In this document: positions 58,089 to 64,000 of the stretch, piece after piece
Position numbering within the stretch: position 1 is the stretch's first letter
How the letters are laid out: each line of letters starts with the position of its first letter
DNA from: Streptomyces misionensis
Lineage (GTDB): Bacteria; Actinomycetota; Actinomycetes; Streptomycetales; Streptomycetaceae
DNA: 64,000 nt
Assembly (NCBI RefSeq): GCF_900104815.1
Contig: NZ_FNTD01000004.1
Span: forward strand, 5,286,501-5,350,500
Direction: 5' to 3'
Translations under genes and position numbers: made by a program
Notes under the pieces: model-generated
What the model saw: the letters and a program-made list of their open reading frames with translations, nothing else
The model's database searches: none
Told to the model about the DNA's origin: nothing

Positions 58089-59147
58089 ATGACCCACCAG
58101 TGGCGCGGAATCATCGAGGAGTACCGGGACCGGCTGCCGGTTTCCGACACCACGCCGGTCGTGACGCTCCGTGAGGGCGGCACGCCCCTCGTGCCCGCGC
58201 AGGTGCTCTCCGAGCGCACGGGCTGCGAGGTCCACCTCAAGGTCGAGGGCGCGAACCCGACCGGGTCCTTCAAGGACCGCGGCATGACGATGGCCATCTC
58301 CAAGGCGAAGGAGGAGGGGGCCAAGGCCGTCATCTGCGCCTCCACCGGCAACACCTCCGCCTCCGCCGCGGCCTACGCCGTGCGGGCCGGCATGGTCTCC
58401 GCCGTGCTGGTGCCGCAGGGCAAGATCGCGCTCGGCAAGATGGGCCAGGCCCTGGTGCACGGCGCGAAGATCCTCCAGGTCGACGGCAACTTCGACGACT
58501 GCCTCACGCTGGCCCGCTCGCTGAGCGAGAACTACCCGGTGGCGCTGGTCAATTCGGTCAATCCGGTGCGGATCGAGGGCCAGAAGACGGCCGCCTTCGA
58601 GATCGTGGACATGCTCGGCGACGCGCCCGACATCCACGTCCTGCCGGTCGGCAACGCGGGCAACATCACGGCCTACTGGAAGGGCTACAAGGAGTACGCC
58701 GCCGACAAGACCGCCACCCGGACGCCCCGCATGTGGGGGTTCCAGGCGTCCGGCAGCGCCCCGATCGTGCGCGGCGAGGTGGTCAAGGACCCCTCGACCA
58801 TCGCCACCGCCATCCGGATCGGCAACCCGGCCTCCTGGCAGTACGCCCTGGCGGCGCGGGACGAGTCCGGCGGTGCCATCGACGAGGTGACGGACCGTGA
58901 GATCCTGCGCGCCTACCGGCTGTTGGCCGCGCAGGAGGGCGTCTTCGTGGAGCCCGCCTCCGCCGCCTCGGTCGCGGGTCTGCTCAAGGCCGCCGAGCAG
59001 GGCAAGGTGGACCCGGGCCAGCGCATCGTGTGCACCGTCACCGGCAACGGACTGAAGGACCCCGACTGGGCCGTGGCCGGTGCGCCGCAGCCGGTCACCG
59101 TGCCGGTCGACGCGGCCACCGCGGCCGAGCGCCTCGGGCTGGCCTGA
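58089..59147 (+). CDS. thrC: Threonine synthase
   Basis: A 352-residue PLP enzyme converting O-phosphohomoserine to threonine. The PLP-binding lysine is in [14 protein letters not shown]; the phosphate-binding loop is [15 protein letters not shown], and [20 protein letters not shown] precedes it. Length fits the short (class I, bacterial) group. It begins 7 bp after hom, so the two are co-transcribed. RBS GAAGGAG precedes the ATG. Confidence 0.97.
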   Translation: MTHQWRGIIEEYRDRLPVSDTTPVVTLREGGTPLVPAQVLSERTGCEVHLKVEGANPTGSFKDRGMTMAISKAKEEGAKAVICASTGNTSASAAAYAVRAGMVSAVLVPQGKIALGKMGQALVHGAKILQVDGNFDDCLTLARSLSENYPVALVNSVNPVRIEGQKTAAFEIVDMLGDAPDIHVLPVGNAGNITAYWKGYKEYAADKTATRTPRMWGFQASGSAPIVRGEVVKDPSTIATAIRIGNPASWQYALAARDESGGAIDEVTDREILRAYRLLAAQEGVFVEPASAASVAGLLKAAEQGKVDPGQRIVCTVTGNGLKDPDWAVAGAPQPVTVPVDAATAAERLGLA

Positions 59148-59436
59148 GGCACCGGGGCCACGGGGGACCTCCTCGCCGGGCCCCGCAGATCCCGGTGTGC
59201 CCGGTCAGGTCCCGACGCGGTCCTGACCGGGTGCACAGGGGGCTTGCGACACGCATCGTGCGCCTCCTGTGCGCCCTATGTCGCTACTGAACCTTCCTTC
59301 GATACCCTGTACCGAACCCACTTGTTGCATATGCACTGCGCATAGGGGCAACGCCGCGCCGTCTGAGCGGCCGAGGGTCTTCCGTACGTATCGAATGTCT
59401 TTGACAGTCACGCAGCTCAAGGAGAGTCTTCGAGCG
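59148..59436. other. Intergenic region between thrC and thrB
   Basis: These 289 bases contain no gene. A dyad (GCACAGG near 59233 and CCTGTGC near 59268) could form a hairpin. A less GC-rich stretch near 59280-59345 (TTGTTGCATATGCAC) and 59390-59410 is where a thrB promoter would fit, so thrB is probably transcribed separately from hom-thrC. Confidence 0.5.
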
Positions 59437-60354
59437 ATGGCCGGTCCAGCCTTCCGTGCCGCCGCCGTCCGGGTGCGCACCCCCGCCACCAGCGCCAACC
59501 TCGGTCCCGGCTTCGACGCCCTGGGCCTCGCGCTGGGGCTGTACGACGACGTCGTCGTCCGGGTGGCCGACTCCGGGCTGCACATCGACATCGCGGGCGA
59601 GGGCAGCGAGACCCTGCCCCGCGACGAGCGTCACCTCCTCGTCCGCGCCCTGCGCACCGCCTTCGACCTGCTGGGCGGCCAGCCCCGGGGGCTGGAGATC
59701 GTCTGCGCCAACCGCATCCCGCACGGCCGGGGCCTCGGCTCCTCCTCCGCCGCCATCTGCGCCGGCATCGTGGCCGCCCGCGCCGTGACGATAGGCGGCG
59801 AGGCCCGTCTGGACGACGCGGCCCTGCTGGAACTGGCCACCGAGATCGAGGGCCATCCCGACAACGTGGCCGCCTGTCTGCTCGGCGGGTTCACCCTGTC
59901 CTGGATGGAGTCCGGCGCGGCCCGGGCGATCAGGATGGACCCCAGCGATTCCATCGTTCCGGTGGTTTTCGTGCCCGGGAAGCCGGTCCTGACCGAGACC
60001 GCCCGGGGACTGCTGCCGCGCACCGTCCCGCACGTCGACGCCGCCGCCAACGCGGGCCGGGCCGCCCTGCTCGTGGAGGCCCTCACCCGGCGCCCCGAAC
60101 TGCTGCTGCCCGCCACCGAGGACCGTCTGCACCAGGAGTACCGCGCCCCGGCCATGCCGGAGAGCGCGGCGCTGGTGGAGCGGCTGCGGGCGGACGGCAT
60201 CCCGGCCGTCATCTCCGGCGCCGGGCCCACCGTCATGGCGCTCACCGACGCCGGCACCGCCGACAAGGTCTCCCACCTCGCGGGGGAGGGCTGGGCCGCC
60301 AACCGGCTGGACCTCGACATGCGGGGAGCGAGCGTGCTGCCGCTTGCGCCCTGA
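59437..60354 (+). CDS. thrB: Homoserine kinase
   Basis: A 305-residue GHMP kinase phosphorylating homoserine. Motif 1 is TPATSANLGPGFDALGLAL; the ATP-binding motif 2 is IPHGRGLGSSSAAICAG; motif 3 is ISGAGPTVMAL near the C-terminus. Start ATG 59437, after AAGGAGAG; a longer frame to 59269 contains no family residues. It ends the threonine genes; rho follows 405 bp later. Confidence 0.96.
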   Translation: MAGPAFRAAAVRVRTPATSANLGPGFDALGLALGLYDDVVVRVADSGLHIDIAGEGSETLPRDERHLLVRALRTAFDLLGGQPRGLEIVCANRIPHGRGLGSSSAAICAGIVAARAVTIGGEARLDDAALLELATEIEGHPDNVAACLLGGFTLSWMESGAARAIRMDPSDSIVPVVFVPGKPVLTETARGLLPRTVPHVDAAANAGRAALLVEALTRRPELLLPATEDRLHQEYRAPAMPESAALVERLRADGIPAVISGAGPTVMALTDAGTADKVSHLAGEGWAANRLDLDMRGASVLPLAP

Positions 60355-60759
60355 CACACGGTTGCCGGATTTGGAGAGGGGGAATGTTTGTTGGATCCGG
60401 TAGTGTTAATCTCAAGTCTGCACCCGACCTCACCATGGCGAGGTGCCACGTGTCCCCGTCCGGGACAGACATTCTTCCGGGAGCCTCCCACGCCACTCCG
60501 TGTTCCGTGCGCCGTACCTGGGCAGTACGTCGGATGCGAGCACTGAGCGGGCCGCCGGGCATGCTCCGGAACCGGTGCTTCCACGCCACGTGACACCAGG
60601 TGTCACGGCTCGCGGAAGCGCCGTCATCGCACATTTTTCTTCCGCCGCGTTGGCGGACCACCGCCCCGGCACGGTTCACCGAAGACAGGACCGTAGCCGG
60701 ACAGCACAACCGGTCGCCGAGCCAGACAGGCCGACGTCCGCTCCAGGGAAGGACCCTTC
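60355..60759. other. Leader/promoter region of rho, 405 bp
   Basis: No gene is credible here. It starts with an AT-richer stretch (GGATCCGGTAGTGTTAATCT, about 60394-60414) that may hold the rho promoter and ends with a long untranslated leader. A perfect 19-bp palindrome lies at 60589-60607. Long rho leaders in other bacteria carry autoregulatory sites; by analogy this one may too. Confidence 0.5.
60589..60607. promoter_or_regulatory. Perfect palindrome in the rho leader
   Basis: CGTGACACC-A-GGTGTCACG is an exact 9-bp dyad with a single central base. It is about 150 bp before the rho start. It could be an operator for a dimeric regulator or the stem of a leader hairpin, but a one-base loop is sterically poor, so a protein-binding site is more likely. 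Confidence 0.6.
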
Positions 60760-62748
<1,989 letters not shown>

Positions 62749-62761
62749 TCCGCGCACTGCC

Positions 62762-62808
62762 CGAAGAGGCCGTTCCCCGTCCCCCGCGGACGGGGGGCGG
62801 CCTCTTCG
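62762..62808 (+). terminator. rho terminator
   Basis: CGAAGAGGCCG (62762-62772) pairs with CGGCCTCTTCG (62798-62808), with an inner CCCCGTC/GACGGGG pair. It starts 14 bp after the rho stop. Confidence 0.85.
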
Positions 62809-62939
62809 CCGTACCGGGCGGGAAGGCCCCGGCGAGAGATCTTTGCCACAAGGGGCACGCTCCGTGCCGGTTCCGGCACATATGACAACTGGTGTCGAAA
62901 GCGCAGGTGAGCGCCGTACGTCCGGCGCGTTCGACTACA

Positions 62940-62974
62940 CACGGTGCCCATCGCCGCACGCGGTGGGCACCGTG
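62940..62974. terminator. Inverted repeat between rho and the LCP gene
   Basis: CACGGTGCCCA (62940-62950) pairs with TGGGCACCGTG (62964-62974). It lies in the 345-bp gap (62749-63093) between rho and the LCP gene, which otherwise holds only the rho terminator and no gene. Probably a second hairpin terminator or a leader structure. Confidence 0.5.
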
Positions 62975-63093
62975 CGTTGTGCAACGCTGTCCCGAGTTTC
63001 TCCGTCCCAGTGCACGGAGGGACGATGGAGCGGTGATGACCGCGCCTGTCCCTGACAGCAGGGGGTAACCGATCGACGAGACCTAGGAGTGCC

Positions 63094-64000
63094 GTGTCCG
63101 CCGAGAGCATGCCGGATCCCGCGATGAACCAGCCGAGCGCCAAGGGGCCCGGCCGAGGGGGCAAGGGGCGGCGCCGCAAGCCGCGCAGCGCCGGCCGCAA
63201 GACCCTGCTGGCGACGGCCTGGGTGGCCGCGGGCGTGGTGGTGCTCGGCGGTGCCGGAGCCGGTTACGTGTACTTCAAGCTCAACGGCAACCTGCACAGC
63301 GTGGACATCAACCAGATGCTCGGCGGCGACCGGCCCAAGAAGGTCGACAACGGCTCCGAGAACATCCTGGTCCTGGGCTCGGACACGCGCGCCGGCGGCA
63401 ACAGGAAGCTCGGCGGCGGCGCGGACGACGGAAGCGCCCGCTCCGACACCGCGATGATCGTGCACGTCTACGCGGGCCACAAGGAGGCCAGCGTGGTCTC
63501 CATACCCCGGGACACCCTCGTGGACCGCCCCGAGTGCACCGACACCAAGGGCACCGCGCACCCGGCCGCGACCGACGTGATGTTCAACGAGGCGTACTCC
63601 GCCGGCGGCGCGGCCTGCGCGGTCAAGACCGTGGAGTCGCTCACCGGCATCCGCATGGACCACTACCTCGAGGTCGACTTCGCGGGCTTCCAGAGACTCA
63701 TAGACGACCTCGGCGGCGTCCCGGTCACCACCACCCGGGCCATCGACGACCCGCAGAGCCACCTGGACCTCCGGGCCGGCACCCACACCCTGAACGGACA
63801 GCAGGCCCTCGGCCTGGTCCGCACCCGGCACGGCGTCGGCGACGGCTCCGACCTCGGCCGCATCCAGCTCCAGCAGGCCTTCGTCAAGGCGCTCATCGGC
63901 CAGGTCAAGAACGTCGGCGTGTTCAGCGACCCCAAGAAGCTGTACGACCTCGCCGACACCGCCACCAAGTCCGTCACCACCGACTCCGACCTCGGCTCGG
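63094..64000 (+). CDS. LytR-CpsA-Psr (LCP) family protein, truncated by the window edge
   Basis: The frame from GTG 63094 (after CTAGGAG) is open to the window end, 302 residues, with no stop. The N-terminus is basic and cytosolic (KGRRRKPRSAGRKTLLATAW), followed by one membrane helix (VAAGVVVLGGAGAGYVYFKL) and the LCP domain: NILVLGSDTRAG, ARSDTAMIVHV, VVSIPRDTLVD (catalytic Arg/Asp region), FAGFQRLIDDLGGVPV, LNGQQALGLVRTRHG and DLGRIQLQQAF. LCP enzymes attach anionic polymers to peptidoglycan outside the membrane. It is the last gene of the window. Confidence 0.92.
   Translation, partial: MSAESMPDPAMNQPSAKGPGRGGKGRRRKPRSAGRKTLLATAWVAAGVVVLGGAGAGYVYFKLNGNLHSVDINQMLGGDRPKKVDNGSENILVLGSDTRAGGNRKLGGGADDGSARSDTAMIVHVYAGHKEASVVSIPRDTLVDRPECTDTKGTAHPAATDVMFNEAYSAGGAACAVKTVESLTGIRMDHYLEVDFAGFQRLIDDLGGVPVTTTRAIDDPQSHLDLRAGTHTLNGQQALGLVRTRHGVGDGSDLGRIQLQQAFVKALIGQVKNVGVFSDPKKLYDLADTATKSVTTDSDLGS

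Overview
This window is Streptomyces chromosome (or a very close relative). The DNA is extremely GC-rich with G/C at third codon positions, and GTG and TTG starts and ATGA/GTGA operon overlaps are common. Several Streptomyces hallmarks occur together: a conservon (sensor, roadblock, DUF742, small GTPase), actinobacterial Ku and LigD-polymerase, SPW-repeat and SCO4225-type membrane proteins, and the lysA-hom-thrC-thrB-rho block followed by an LCP-family protein.

Layout. Bases 1-30.9 kb are chromosomal. They hold the 3' end of lon; a secreted GH25 lysozyme and a divergent MarR regulator; a PP2C-like protein; a complete conservon operon ending in a StyA-like flavin monooxygenase; an NlpC/P60 hydrolase; TetR and HutD genes; two divergent diiron proteins (AurF-like and ferritin-like); a PBP/FtsW-RodA pair; an orphan histidine kinase with a lipoprotein; a small tyrosine phosphatase; a NERD-like protein with a lost active site; a two-gene NHEJ locus (LigD polymerase and Ku); a frameshifted aldo/keto reductase fragment; a DUF2264 protein; and an iron-box-controlled feoA-feoB-nifU operon.

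Bases 31-52.7 kb are accessory, in two layers. The outer layer (about 31.3-34.9 kb) carries a frameshifted EVE-like/DUF3883 gene, an intact nuclease-DUF2075 helicase gene and a decayed tyrosine integrase. The inner layer (35,051-52,708) is a complete actinomycete integrative and conjugative element (AICE) in the 3' end of tRNA-Arg(CCG). Its backbone is regulators, an FtsK-like Tra, Spd-type spread proteins, a RepSA-like initiator, an excisionase and an integrase. Its cargo includes a LlaJI/BsuMI-like cluster (unknown protein, McrB-like, McrC-like, convergent SPPY-type DNA methyltransferase) and an intact NERD nuclease. A 170-bp repeat containing the tRNA 3' end and its terminator lies at both edges of the inner element, so the locus looks like two elements accreted in tandem at one tRNA gene.

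Bases 52.7-64.0 kb are chromosomal again: tRNA-Arg, a response regulator between two degenerate repeat arrays, the ArgS-related protein NrtL, lysA, hom, thrC, thrB, rho and a truncated LCP-family gene.

The most notable points are the AICE-borne McrBC/methyltransferase cluster, the EVE-DUF3883/DUF2075 remnant beside it, the tandem att arrangement, and a helically phased array of six GTAC motifs at the end of the element's regulator gene. All assignments come from reading the sequence; no database search was run.
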